From the NCBI GenBank assembly GCA_905250125.1, contig CAJNOL010000381.1, forward strand, positions 85,246 to 149,245: DNA of 64,000 nt, read 5' to 3'. Source of the stretch: Rotaria sordida. Taxonomy: Eukaryota > Rotifera > Eurotatoria > Philodinida > Philodinidae. A program made the position numbers and the translations under genes. Numbering within the stretch: position 1 is the stretch's first letter; every line of letters starts with the position of its first letter. A model generated the notes under the pieces. It ran no database searches. It was not told the origin of the DNA and was given only the letters and a program-made list of their open reading frames with translations. Shown piece after piece: positions 11,294 through 22,106 of the stretch.

Positions 11294-12399
11294 TGTTCTA
11301 TTGATGGATTTTATTCTAAAAATAGAAGAAACTACAACAATAGTTATCTTCTTCTATTTAAGTCTATAAATAGTCATAGCTATGAAGTTTATTTGCTCCG
11401 TATGCACCCTTCAACATGTATGAATAAAACAATGATATAAAAAGAAGAAAACCGAAATATCATGAACATTATTAATACGACTTCACAAAAGACGAAGAAA
11501 AAAAAAGCTGAGAATCTATTTTAAATAACACTTAACACAATAGCATATCTTAAGAAACTTTCTCATAGATTTTTTTTCCTTTTTTATAGATTCATATAAC
11601 ATTATAAATAATGGCTTCTGTATCCATTTCATATTAATGACGCCAATGCTTTTAATAATGCACATACATTTTGATCCATCCTATTGCATAATTAATAGTT
11701 TTTTTTTGAAAAAAATAAAGATGTAATAATAATTTTCATTTTAAATATTATACCTATAAGCAATATTTTTTTGTCTGGTACATACGACTCATATATATGA
11801 ATAAATCAAGATATAATTGTTCTTTCAATGAAAATATGTTACTTATTGTTGTTTATGAAAAAAAAAAAAAAAGAACATATCCTAACTATCATCAATCTTT
11901 AGAATAAGACATTAGCTAATGTTGTCTATCGGATTCTGTCACAGGATGTTTCCTTTTTTTTTGTGGATGAATCAGTTATTATTAAACAAGCAGATTGCAG
12001 TGGACAAATATGCGAAAGAAATGAAAGCTTTTTTTTTCTTCTTTTTTTTTTTGTTGATCCAATCATTATGTATGTTAATTGAAACGAAGCAAGAATAAAA
12101 AACATTAGAAATATAATAATTATTCAGTTGTTTTTTTCGCGGTTCAAAAAACTAGCATCATAATTAGTCACGAGATAAAAAAAGATTCTTGATTTTTTTT
12201 TTTCTTCTTTGAAATGAAAAATACTATCTTAAAATATGATCAAGTAAAAAACTTACGAGAGCTTTGTCGTGATGGATAATAAAATGAAGATGAGAATGAA
12301 TGTTGAAAAGAGCTTGAAAGAAAAAAAATATATTCTTCTATATTTTCTCTTTCTTTTTTTTTTATATGAAGTTCTGGATTTATTTATGCCGAAAAAGTG

Positions 12400-12439
<40 letters not shown>

Positions 12440-14945
12440 GATACTATAGGAGAAGAGACTATGGAACAGACTCATTCTTTATTTCTTTTGTATATTTTAT
12501 TCATTATATATAATAGAAAAATTTAATTCGTATAAATGTTATAATTACGATCATTAAGATATTGTTGAAATATTAGAAATCATCTACGTTTGAATGTTTG
12601 TTGAAATAAATTGATTGTCATATAACATCATATTCAGAATATTTACAAAATTTGACAGCGTGATTCATATGATCTTTGAATAGTTCTTTTGTTCTCTATC
12701 CATTAATCTTTTTATTGAAATAAGTCAACGATATAATGAAGTATTATATCTCTAGAGAAAAAAAAGCGTCTCTATAGAAGACAGAAAAATAAACATGAAA
12801 GATATATTTAGCACTTCTTTTTGTAAAACTTAGAATAAAAAAAAAGAAAATTAATTCATACTAATAAGTATATTTTCTTGTTAAAGAATATAATTTATCT
12901 AGAAATAACTACGAAAGGAATATTATTCAGTATACGTTATCAATTACTAATATAGCTATGTAATGGATAGTAGGGTTTTTTTTTCAATAAGTTATTTATG
13001 AAAAAAAAAGAACTTGATATTTGTCAACGATGACAAGAAAACTATAATTGGAAATCATGCCTTTTGTAACATCTGCATTTGATTAATATTGATTACTATT
13101 AGATATGGTCCTAGTTTATAGATAAAAACCATCCGTAGATCCGGATAAAAAAACCATGCGCAATATTATTTAACATAATTTGACAGTTGATATTTTTGAC
13201 CTACATACACAAAGACAAAATTTCTTTTCAAGAAAATTACAAATCAAAAATGAATGCATTCCGTCGAATTTATTTGTTTTTTCTTTTTGTTTAATTACTA
13301 ATATATTTGATTAATTTAATTTATATTATATATTTGATAGATTTGAACAATAGTTACTCGAAGATAATCAACATCAATTCATTTTCTATGTGTCATAGTT
13401 TTTCTGAGAATAACCTTGGTTAATAACGAATGACACAAATTAAATATGACAAACATGATATCCTTTTTTTTTCTTTTTGAATCTTTCAGATTTATTTTCA
13501 GAAAGTCATTCGATAGGAAATTTTTTACTCTAGGACACGCGAAAAAATGCAAAAATATGATGGAAGTTTTTTTTTTCAACAATATTTTGCAGAAATGTCA
13601 AATGTACTATAAAATTCTGCGTCTTTTGATATAGTATATATATTTCAGAATTTTAGAAGAAACATTTGGAGAATAATCATGAAGTAAAAAATGAAAACAA
13701 AAAACAATTTGTCTAATAGAATTATATGATTATTCTTTTGTAATTTCATACAACCTAATCATTTCTATTCTTCAAGTTAGAAGTCGCAATACTTTGTTTA
13801 GAATTGAATCCTACATACCACAGCACGAGAATTACTATTTTATGTACCAAATCTCGCTTTGGAAAACATGTATTTTTTTTTGCAACATGTATAGAAATAT
13901 ATTAGTAGGTTTTAGTTTCAAGCTTTTTTCGTACGAACGATAGTACCAAGCATATTGAAAAAGTCATGGATATGGACATTACAAAATTCTCTATCCATCG
14001 ATACTAATTACGTTACTTCTTGAAGCAAAGACTTATATAAATTGATAGATAGCTGCAGAAAATCAAAAGTCATATTTAGACAATTGAGCAAATATTTATA
14101 CTTTAAATTTTGTTTCAACAAGAAAAATTTATTTGAAAAGAACAAACTCAACAGTTTTCTAGAATGAAAATTTTTTCTATCAAATGACTTTCTGAAAGTA
14201 TATCGGAGAAAGCCAAACTAAAAAGAAATGATATTTGTCCTATTTAATCTGCATCATACGTTAAAAATAATTTAAAGGTTAGTTTCTGCTGTGTATTCTA
14301 TTTTTATATGTTCATAATTTCATGAAATTATTTGAAAAAGAAAAATGATATTTTATATTTACCTTTGTCGTTTTTGGAGAAGTTATGATTAATTTTTTTG
14401 AGTTGTTACAAAATGTAATCAAAGTATCAATTGGTTTAACCACCATATATTATTCCATGTGGAGAAAAAAAAATAATCATGATTAAACAAATGAATATTA
14501 TTATTTAGGAGAAAAAAAAACCTCACAAAAAAATTACAGATCAAGATTATTAAGAAAAATAGAAATGTATGTGCAAAGATAGAAAAAAAATCGCTTAGTT
14601 CTTTTTTGTGCATATACAAAAAAGTCTATTTAATAATGACAAAAAAACCAACAAAGTTTAGAAGAGAGAAGAGAAAATCATTTATTGTATACAACAATGC
14701 AGCAAAAAACAAAAGAAAAAAGATAATCAAGTGAAAGAAAAATACATTGCTTAAAAATAGAAAAGTTCTTTGCCTAATAGCATTTATATATATATGAATA
14801 AAAACACTGTCTCCATCATGCCGTTTGATATGTTCTTAGTAGAAAGAATACTATAAATAAAGCTAAATGTAATAACAAGGACATGAAGATGAAAATGAAT
14901 CGAAAGTTTCTTTTATTATATCCTCATGATAATGGCGGATTTTGC
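11294..14945. other. Spacer between two minus-strand genes
   Basis: It includes the 5' flank of the secreted-protein gene; a TATTTATAG box lies on the minus strand about 70-80 nt upstream of its ATG. A GA microsatellite lies at 12401-12435. The rest is AT-rich with poly-A/T tracts. No frame looks coding. Confidence 0.4.
12401..12435. repeat. (GA)n microsatellite
   Basis: An almost pure GA dinucleotide run. Confidence 0.9.
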
Positions 14946-17883
14946 CTAGTGAAGAACAATACAACATACAATTGTTATTCGTCCAGAACCGCCTGAAAAT
15001 GATCCTAATTGTGCATGACTTATTGGAGAGAAGTTGCTAGCTGTTGGGAATATACCCGGCTGAAAGAGGCTATTGCATAGAGGTAAGCCACTTGATAAAT
15101 TGATATTAGCTCCTGGATAATAACTGAATGACTGTTGTGGAAAGGCATTGTATGATAATTGCTGTGGATAAATACCACCGAACTGTGGTTGAGCTTGAGA
15201 GAACCCACCAAATCCTAATTGATTGACATTACCAAAGGGTTGTTGACTGTAACTAGCAAATCCTGGTTGATAATATGATAGGGATTCATATTGACCATAT
15301 CGAGCAAAGCCAGGTTGCCCGTAGCCACTATAAGACAGTTGATTGAGTCCACCGAATCCTGGCTGACTAAAGCCACCATAAGGTAATTGACCAAAACCAC
15401 CGTATGCTGCAAAAGCAGACTGACCGAATCCTGGCTGACTAAAGCCACCATAAGGTAACTGACCAAAATCACCGTATGCTGCAAAAGCAGACTGACCGAA
15501 TCTTGGCTGACTAAAGCCACCGTATGCTGCAAAAGCAGACTGGCCGAATCCTGGCTGACTAAAGCCACCATAAGGTAACTGACCAAAATCACCGTATACT
15601 GCAAAAGCAGACTGACCGAATCCTGGCTGACTAAAGCCACCATAAGGTAATTGACCAGAACCACCGTATGCTGCAAGAGCAGACTGACCGAATCCTGGCT
15701 GGCTAAAGCCACCATAAGGTAACTGACCAAAACCACCGTATGCTGCAAGAGCAGACTGACCGAATCCTGGCTGGCTAAAGCCACCATAAGGTAATTGACC
15801 AAAACCACCGTATGCTGCAAAAGCAGACTGACCGAATCCTGGCTGATCGATTCCACTGAAATTTGACAATATATTACCACCGATGCCTTTATAATACGAA
15901 ATGAGAGATATAAATGTGAAGAAAAAAAACAATATAGTTTTAATTACTTGAAAATGCGGCATAGTTGTTAAAGCTTCCGCCTAGTGGCAATCCTTGACCA
16001 AAACCTAGATTAATTAAGAATTATGGATAATCAAGTTGTCTGTTCCAAAAATTATTAACAGATGAATCTATACCTCCATATGATGGAACTCCACCAAAGT
16101 TACCAGGAATACTCTGTGGGCAAATTTGTTGTTGTGGTATAATTGGAAATTGAGGTGGATAAGCTATTTGTTGTGGTACCATCGGAACTGCTTGTGAAGA
16201 ATAAGCTAAAAAGAGTAACAAAATGTTATCAACTTGATTATATCTAGTATTAATTATATTTTTCCATTTAATTATTGATGCTATTTCAGTTTGATATGCA
16301 AAAAAAAGAAGAAAAAAAATCTTACGCATTGGCATTTGTTAATGCATAATTAGTACTGAAAATGAAAATCATATTTGAGGCATTATGGATTCACAAGCTG
16401 TGAAAGCATCAAAGCAATTTTTATCAATTACTAGATACTTTAATTAATATCATCATCAGTTTAAAATGTAAACAAAATGATGCAAATAATAAGCAGAGAA
16501 AATTTATTACGCATGCCAGGTGGAACAATTGGCATTGAAGGCATTATTGGAAAATATGCTACAGAAGATTAAATATGATATTAATTAGTATTAAATATTT
16601 TATTGCATTTCTACACATTGGAGAAGGTGCAATCGGTATTTGGGGCATGATAGGTGAATAAGCTAGGGTAAAATTTAAATATATTGAAGCACCTGTTAGA
16701 TATTTAAAAACAAAAATTTCTATTTAGTTAATATCTTTGAATATACCATGATATACAATGTTATAAATCAAAAAGAACAAAGCAATCATAGATAGAAGCA
16801 TAAATCTTACGCATTGAAGGTGTTGCAATGGATAGCATTTGAGGCATGACCATTGGATAGGCTAAAATAGTGAAAAAAGAAAACATATATCAACCAAGAA
16901 AATTCCTATTGAATTAGGATTAGTATTGTTCGAAAAAGAATACTGAATACCAATCAAAGATGAGCAATTTTCATTTTTTACACATTGGTTGTTGGCTTGC
17001 CACTAGGGATCTGCTAAGTGATCTCGGTCCCGCTTCCGTCGGAACCAAATTTTCATTTTTACGGGATTGGGACCGGAACCAAGACCGGAAAACAGTTTTA
17101 ATTGGGAATGAAATCGGAACCAGGATAAAAAAAAAAGATGTTCCGTCCGTTCCCTACTTAGCATTGATGGCATCATCGACTGGTAAGCTAAGTAGAATTT
17201 ATTTCAATGAGATATTAGTGTCATTTGATTAAGAATTAAATTTACTGAATTTTAATATATTAAATAAGAACTTGTATTGGTTTAATAAGAAAAAGGATAT
17301 AGATAATTCTCTTACACATAGGCATTTGAGACATAACTGGCTGAATCATTGGAGGTGGACAAGGAATACCAAAAGAAAATTGTGGACCCATCGATGGTAA
17401 TTGAAACGACATGGACCAACAATTTGAACCCATTTGAAACATCGATCCTTGAAGCATAGGTATTTGTGGCATCATCTGTGGAATTCCGAATCCTCCATAA
17501 CCACCTACGAAAGGATTTGCAAAGCTGGCGCTGCCTTGTTGAAATAAATTTTGAAATTCAGCTACTGCATAATTAGGTATGTAAATTAAACGAACTTTAG
17601 ATCTGCTCAAACCGGGTTCAAGCATTGGATTAAAACTCGCTGAATACATATAGCCGTATGCACCAAGTCCTTGTGGACCGAGAACACACGGACCACCTAG
17701 AGGAGATCCCAATGTTGTCATCAATAGTTCATCAGTAATACCATAACCGAATGGATATTCTCCTGCAGTAGGTTGATAAATTGAACCGTAATTTTCCATT
17801 CCTTCATAACCGTAATAAGGATCGTAGCTAGCACCATAAGTAGCAAGATTATCTCCTTGTGTACGAACGCTACGGTTACCCAT
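14946..17883 (-). CDS. MGNRS cluster gene A: Gly/Tyr/Pro-rich repeat protein
   Basis: The best model is complement(join(14946..15886, 15948..16004, 16074..16205, 16511..16558, 16615..16662, 16811..16861, 17316..17883)), 614 aa. All seven exons read in one frame and all introns are phase 1. It starts MGNRSVRTQG, shared in part with genes B and C, followed by YGASYDPYYG, and there is no signal peptide. Three tiny exons of 51, 48 and 48 nt encode variants of YSPIMPQIPIAPSPM. The last exon encodes seven copies of a 24-aa unit (QPGFGQSAFAAYGGFGQLPY plus GGFS; one copy is shortened to 16 aa) and ends ITIVCCIVLH. A fourth microexon is split by a MITE and a fifth is decayed (listed separately). The composition is that of a structural or elastic protein. 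No known family was recognised, and function is inferred only. Confidence 0.75.
15350..15862 (-). repeat. 72-nt tandem repeat in gene A
   Basis: Seven direct units encode QPGFGQSAFAAYGGFGQLPY plus GGFS with Phe/Leu, Gly/Asp and Gly/Ser variants. Six are full length; one, near 15490-15540, lacks 24 nt. High identity between units suggests recent expansion or concerted evolution. A second minus-strand frame stays open for 221 codons across the array, a by-product of the repeat. Confidence 0.9.
16326..16397 (-). pseudogene. Decayed microexon of gene A
   Basis: This 72-nt segment keeps a TTTCACAG acceptor, the exon-family start (ATAATGCCTCAAAT) and the end CCAATGC|GTAAG. Its length also fits a phase 1-1 exon. 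In that frame it contains TGA and TAA. It therefore looks like a fifth copy of the duplicated microexon that has lost coding function. Skipping it leaves the gene A frame intact. Confidence 0.6.
16982..17187 (-). pseudogene. Microexon of gene A split by a MITE
   Basis: The acceptor CTACTTAG ends at 17188 and a donor GTAAAA begins at 16981. The 206 nt between are 45 nt of microexon (peptide YQSMMPSMLSQQPM after removing the insert) plus a 153-bp MITE plus a diverged 8-bp target duplication: 206 - 153 - 8 = 45 = 3 x 15. With the insert present the frame reaches TAG at the MITE end. Because the exon is phase 1-1, skipping it would keep the protein in frame. Confidence 0.7.
17004..17156. mobile_element. 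153-bp hAT-like MITE inside a coding microexon
   Basis: It begins TAGGGATCTG and ends GTCCGTTCCCTA, so the outermost 6 bp are inverted (TAGGGA/TCCCTA), as in hAT elements. Flanking octamers CTTGCCAC (16996-17003) and CTTAGCAT (17157-17164) agree at 5 of 8 positions, consistent with an aged 8-bp duplication. The interior is GC-richer than its surroundings and has GGAACC/GGTTCC-type inverted motifs (GTCGGAACC, ATCGGAACC, GACCGGAACC). Confidence 0.7.
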
Positions 17884-20117
17884 TATATAGAAATATATAT
17901 ATATATGTATGAATTCGTATAGTGTTGAGTATGTATGGATGTTAGTATATGAAAACGAAAGAAATCGAACTATACAATAAATAATAGCATATAAGTGAGA
18001 AAATTTAGCTCATTTTAAAACAAATGTTTACTAGTTTTCTTACCGTCTCTTAGTTAGATGGAGAGTAGTTGTGATATTAGACGTAGGCAAATTACTATAT
18101 TAAGTGAGTGAAGAAGATACAGTATCACACATATATACATACAACACTTGATGTCTCTGATCAATCGATCGCAGACAAATCATCAATTTAGAGACAGGGA
18201 AATGTTATTCGAAACAATGCAATTATGTATACCTCAACTATGGTGTATTTGCCTATGGGCAAGTTTTTCTGTTTTTTTCTTGCTTTTTTTACTTTTCACC
18301 TGATCTAATTGCTTTTTGGTCGATCTTTTCTCACTCAACAATGATCTTCCGATACATATTAAGATGACAACTTCCAATGACAGACCTTGCCTGTGGTTGT
18401 ATGCTTGTTTACTAATCAAACGTATAGGCAAAAATAAAAGATACATTTTATTTTATTTCTTCTAATAAAAATAATGAAAAATGATATATAAGAATTCTGT
18501 TTATGATCAAGAAAAAAATCGATTTATTAAATGTTTATTATTAATGTATAAATATTTTTTAACTTTTTTGTTTTTATGCTCTATACTTCAGTATATGGTT
18601 CTTTGATAGATGTATAGAAAAAAATTTGCTTGCTCTATCAACAATGTCAAATCACTGAAACATAATTAATCAAATTTATATATTTTTTCAACATATTTTA
18701 TTGTTACACGAAATAGAGAAGACGAAAAGAGTATTTTAATTTAGTTGATGATCAAGATATTAGATGTTGAAAATTTTTTCGAATATACATCATTATGTAT
18801 CAAAAATAAAATTGATAAACAAAAAAATCAACTAATTAAATCAATATTTAATCGAATTATATTTTCTATTTAATGGAATGCTGAGAATATTATTGATAGT
18901 TTTAATATTTATGCATTTCATTTGAACATAAAGAGTATTAATATACCACTTATGTCATATAAAAGAATTCGAGTAATATCAGTTTGTTATTTTTCCTCCG
19001 TCCTCGTTACATTAAATATCTTTCTATTACACTGTATTACTGATGTACATTTTTTTTTATAGTGTTAAAAAACATGTTCAAGTAAAAGCGTAGATGTTCT
19101 TTTTTAAAATGAGCAAATCATCCAGTAACCTTCATTGATGTATTTTTGTTTTTTGCTATTATCAAATTGTGTTGGCAATTTCATCAAATATGTATACATG
19201 TCTATTTTGCTTTATATCTGAACGTTCGATCTAATTTTTATCGAATTTATCTTGTCAAATTAAATAACTTATTCATAATAAAAAAAATACCAACATCATT
19301 ATAATCATTATTACTATCAATATATCCTTCATAATAATCACAAAAATTAGTGATGCGTCTCGAAAGTTTATGATTGCAAATATGTCCTTTGTTCCAACCA
19401 ATACCTTTTTATCTTTGGTGTATGATTATATATGAAGCATACAAATAGGAACGAAACCTGTCAAAACCACACAATTAATCAATTTTTCTTCATTCGAATC
19501 AAAACATATCCATCAAAAGAAAGATACTGTGATCACCATTGGTAGTTAAGTGATTCTTGTGGTGATAAAAATGCAATATTGAGTTGTACTAGATTTTAAT
19601 GATAAGATCAATTGAATGTGTCTGCACATATGTATCTATGGCAAAGAGAAAATGAAAAAAAAAGAAACGATGATTAGATATAAATATATTTTTGTTTATT
19701 TTTTTTCGCGAAAAAAACCTATAACTGTTCTAATGCAAAAAAAAACACACGCAAAGAAGAAAAAAAAATGCTACGACTAATTTTGTTTTGAATCTGAAAT
19801 AAAGTGGGAAGCACAAAAATGCTTCAAACAATACCAAAACAAGCATTGTAATTCATTGCCAAGACAAAAATTTTAATGGATGATGTTGAAAAAGTTTTCT
19901 TGTTTGTCAAATTGTGTGTATAATCTGTCATTTGCTCGTGTGTTTTGCTTTGAATAAAGACTTGATGGATCGACTTGCACTATTATTGAATGACAATTTA
20001 AGATGTTTTTATGAGTGTAGAAGTACAGAAAAGAAAGAAAGCAAGATGTGTCAGTACAACAGAGAAAAAATTTGAAAAAAAAAAACAAATGTCTAATGTC
20101 TGATATAGCTAAAATGT
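17884..20117. other. Spacer between MGNRS genes A and B
   Basis: It contains the promoter side of gene A and the 3' flank of gene B. A minus-strand GAGACG|GTAAGA at about 18044 could be the donor of a 5' UTR intron for gene A, but no matching acceptor was seen next to the ATG. Otherwise this is AT-rich sequence with no visible gene. Confidence 0.35.
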
Positions 20118-22106
20118 TTATTGACCGATTGGAACACAACAGCAAAGCTGACGTCCAGGTCCAGCTGGTCCTGGAAAACCTATTTGTTGAGGACCTAGCT
20201 GAAAGTTTGCTTGTGGCAGAGCAAATTGTTGAGGAGGTAGCTGAGGAAATGATTGTGGTAGACCAAATTGTTGAGGTACACAAACTGGTTGAGGAGCTGG
20301 TTGTGGCACAGGAACTGGTTGTGGTACAGGATATGGTTGTGGCACACAAACTGGTTGAGGAACTGGGTGTGGTACAGGATATGGTTGTGGCACACAAACT
20401 GGTTGAGGAACTGGTTGTGGCACAGGATATGGCTGTGGTACAGGAACTGGTTGAGGAACAGGAACAGGTACAGGATATGGTTGAGGAACAGGAACTGGTT
20501 GAGGAACAGGAACTGGTTGAGGAACAGGAACAGGTACAGGAACGTGTTGAGGAACTGGAACATGAATGATTTGAGGAACAGGAACATGAATTGGAGCTGG
20601 TGCTGGCAATGCTAATGGTGCTGTTGGAAGTCCCGAGAAACATAAGAAAAGAATGAGTTACTCATTAAAAGCTCAGTGACAAACAAAAACAAGAGAGCAG
20701 CTTGAAGAACTTACCGGCAGGAGCAGCTATTGGACAGAAAGATCCAAGTCCGCCGCCGAATCCACCACCTAAACCTAAATTCAAGGAAATATCATTTAAC
20801 AGTTGTATTCGTCGACTAGACAGTAATACTCACCGCCATAAGATCCCAAGCCACCGCCAAAAGATCCTAAGCCACCGCCAAGAGATCCTAAGCCACCGCC
20901 ATAAGATCCTAAGCCACCACCATAAGATCCCAAGCCACCACCATAAGATCCCAAGCCACCGCCATAAGATCCCAAGCTACTGCCCTTAAAATATTCACAA
21001 ATTAAGACATCAGCTATGGTTCACCGATTTTGATGTATCGACTCAAATAAATTATGTGCATGAGGTCGTTGTCATACGAATATAAAATATATACTTAATC
21101 TACTCAAGTGCTTACGACGAATATGAACGGCTCATCAATGATAAACCACCTCCAAAGCCTAGAAACAAACACAACCATTAAATTTTAATTTTATGTAATA
21201 GAAAAGACGTACCACCACCAAAACCACCACCCAAACCACCACCAAAACCACCACCTAAACCACCACCAAAACCACCAAGTGCTGTTGCTCCGCCATAGGC
21301 TTGAAGACCTACAATAAAAAAGAAAGTGTGTCTTAATTTAAAAAGCGCTTGAAACTCAATTGAAAACTTACCACCATAATTACTGACGGGTAGTGGTGCA
21401 GGGAGTGGTGCAGGAAGTGCGGCAGGGAATCCTCCACCGAACCCTCCACCGTATCCTCCACCGAATCCTCCACTGAATCCTCCACCGAGTCCTCCACCGN
21501 NNNNNNNNNNNNNNNNNNNNNNNNNNNNNNNNNNNNNNNNNNNNNNNNNNNNNNNNNNNNNNNNNNNNNNNNNNNNNNNNNNNNNNNNTATCCTCCACCG
21601 AATCCTCCACCGTATCCTCCACCGAATCCTCCACCATATCCTCCACCGAACCCTCCAGAGCATACTGCAGGGAGTGCTGGAGGTAGTTGTATTGGCATTG
21701 GTGCAGGCATTGGCATTGGCATTGGCATTGGCATTGGTGCAGGCATTGGCATTGGCATTGGCATTGGCATTGGTGCAGGCATTGGCATTGGCATTGGCAT
21801 TGATGGCGCACAACAAGGCATTGGCATTGGCATTGGCATGGGTGGCGCACAACAAGGCATTGGCATTGGCATTTGTTGAGGTATGAAGATGGGACGGATT
21901 TTAGGAGGGAGTGGAATAGGGGGAAGACAAGTTGTTGCGTATGGAGCAGCTAAAGGAGTGTTGAATGTGTATGTGTAATATGGAGAAGACAATAAATATT
22001 ATAAAAGCTTACGTCCAGCTCCTAAAAAAGGATCATAAAAAGCACCATACATGCCGAGTCCACCCTGACCAACTGTAGTGACACGTCTTCCACTTCGATT
22101 TCCCAT
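20118..22106 (-). CDS. MGNRS cluster gene B: Pro/Met-, Gly- and Val/Pro/Gln-repeat protein
   Basis: Exons are complement(join(20118..20620, 20715..20774, 20834..20979, 21116..21158, 21213..21308, 21372..21949, 22013..22106)). The start is [15 protein letters not shown], with [10 protein letters not shown] matching gene A's YGASYDPYYG. Blocks in order are: [10 protein letters not shown], a long (PM)n region broken by CCAP, GGFGGGY repeats interrupted by an assembly gap, GGFGGGL, LGSYGGG repeats, then [17 protein letters not shown] repeats ending [11 protein letters not shown]. All introns are phase 1 except one phase-2 intron (20980..21115). There is no signal peptide. Residues Gly2-Asn-Arg-Ser-Gly fit the loose PROSITE N-myristoylation pattern, and the CCC near the end could be acylated; both are inferences. 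The product is likely a structural protein of unknown family. Confidence 0.75.
21500..21588. other. Assembly gap (89 N)
   Basis: The gap lies inside the GGFGGGY-coding array of gene B. The frame before and after it disagrees by one base. The flanking exon has 489 called bases (3 x 163) and is phase 1-1, so the true missing length should be a multiple of three. The 89 N cannot be exact, and the repeat was probably collapsed or unresolved. Confidence 0.95.

Noticed and set aside
15215-15880. A 221-codon second minus-strand frame across the gene A repeat
   Set aside because: It is an alternative frame of the same 72-nt array. It does not connect to the upstream exons in phase, whereas the Gly/Tyr frame does.
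16960-17232. A 90-codon plus-strand frame as a gene
   Set aside because: It runs through the hAT-like MITE and the disrupted microexon on the wrong strand.
20048-20569. A 173-codon plus-strand frame rich in Val/Glu opposite gene B
   Set aside because: It is the antisense of the Val-Pro-Gln repeat; repeats without stops leave several frames open. The minus-strand exon chain with matching phases explains the sequence better.
21674-21886. Regular short repeats near 21.7 kb as a CRISPR-like array
   Set aside because: The units are contiguous Met-Pro codons without spacers, in an intron-bearing eukaryotic gene.
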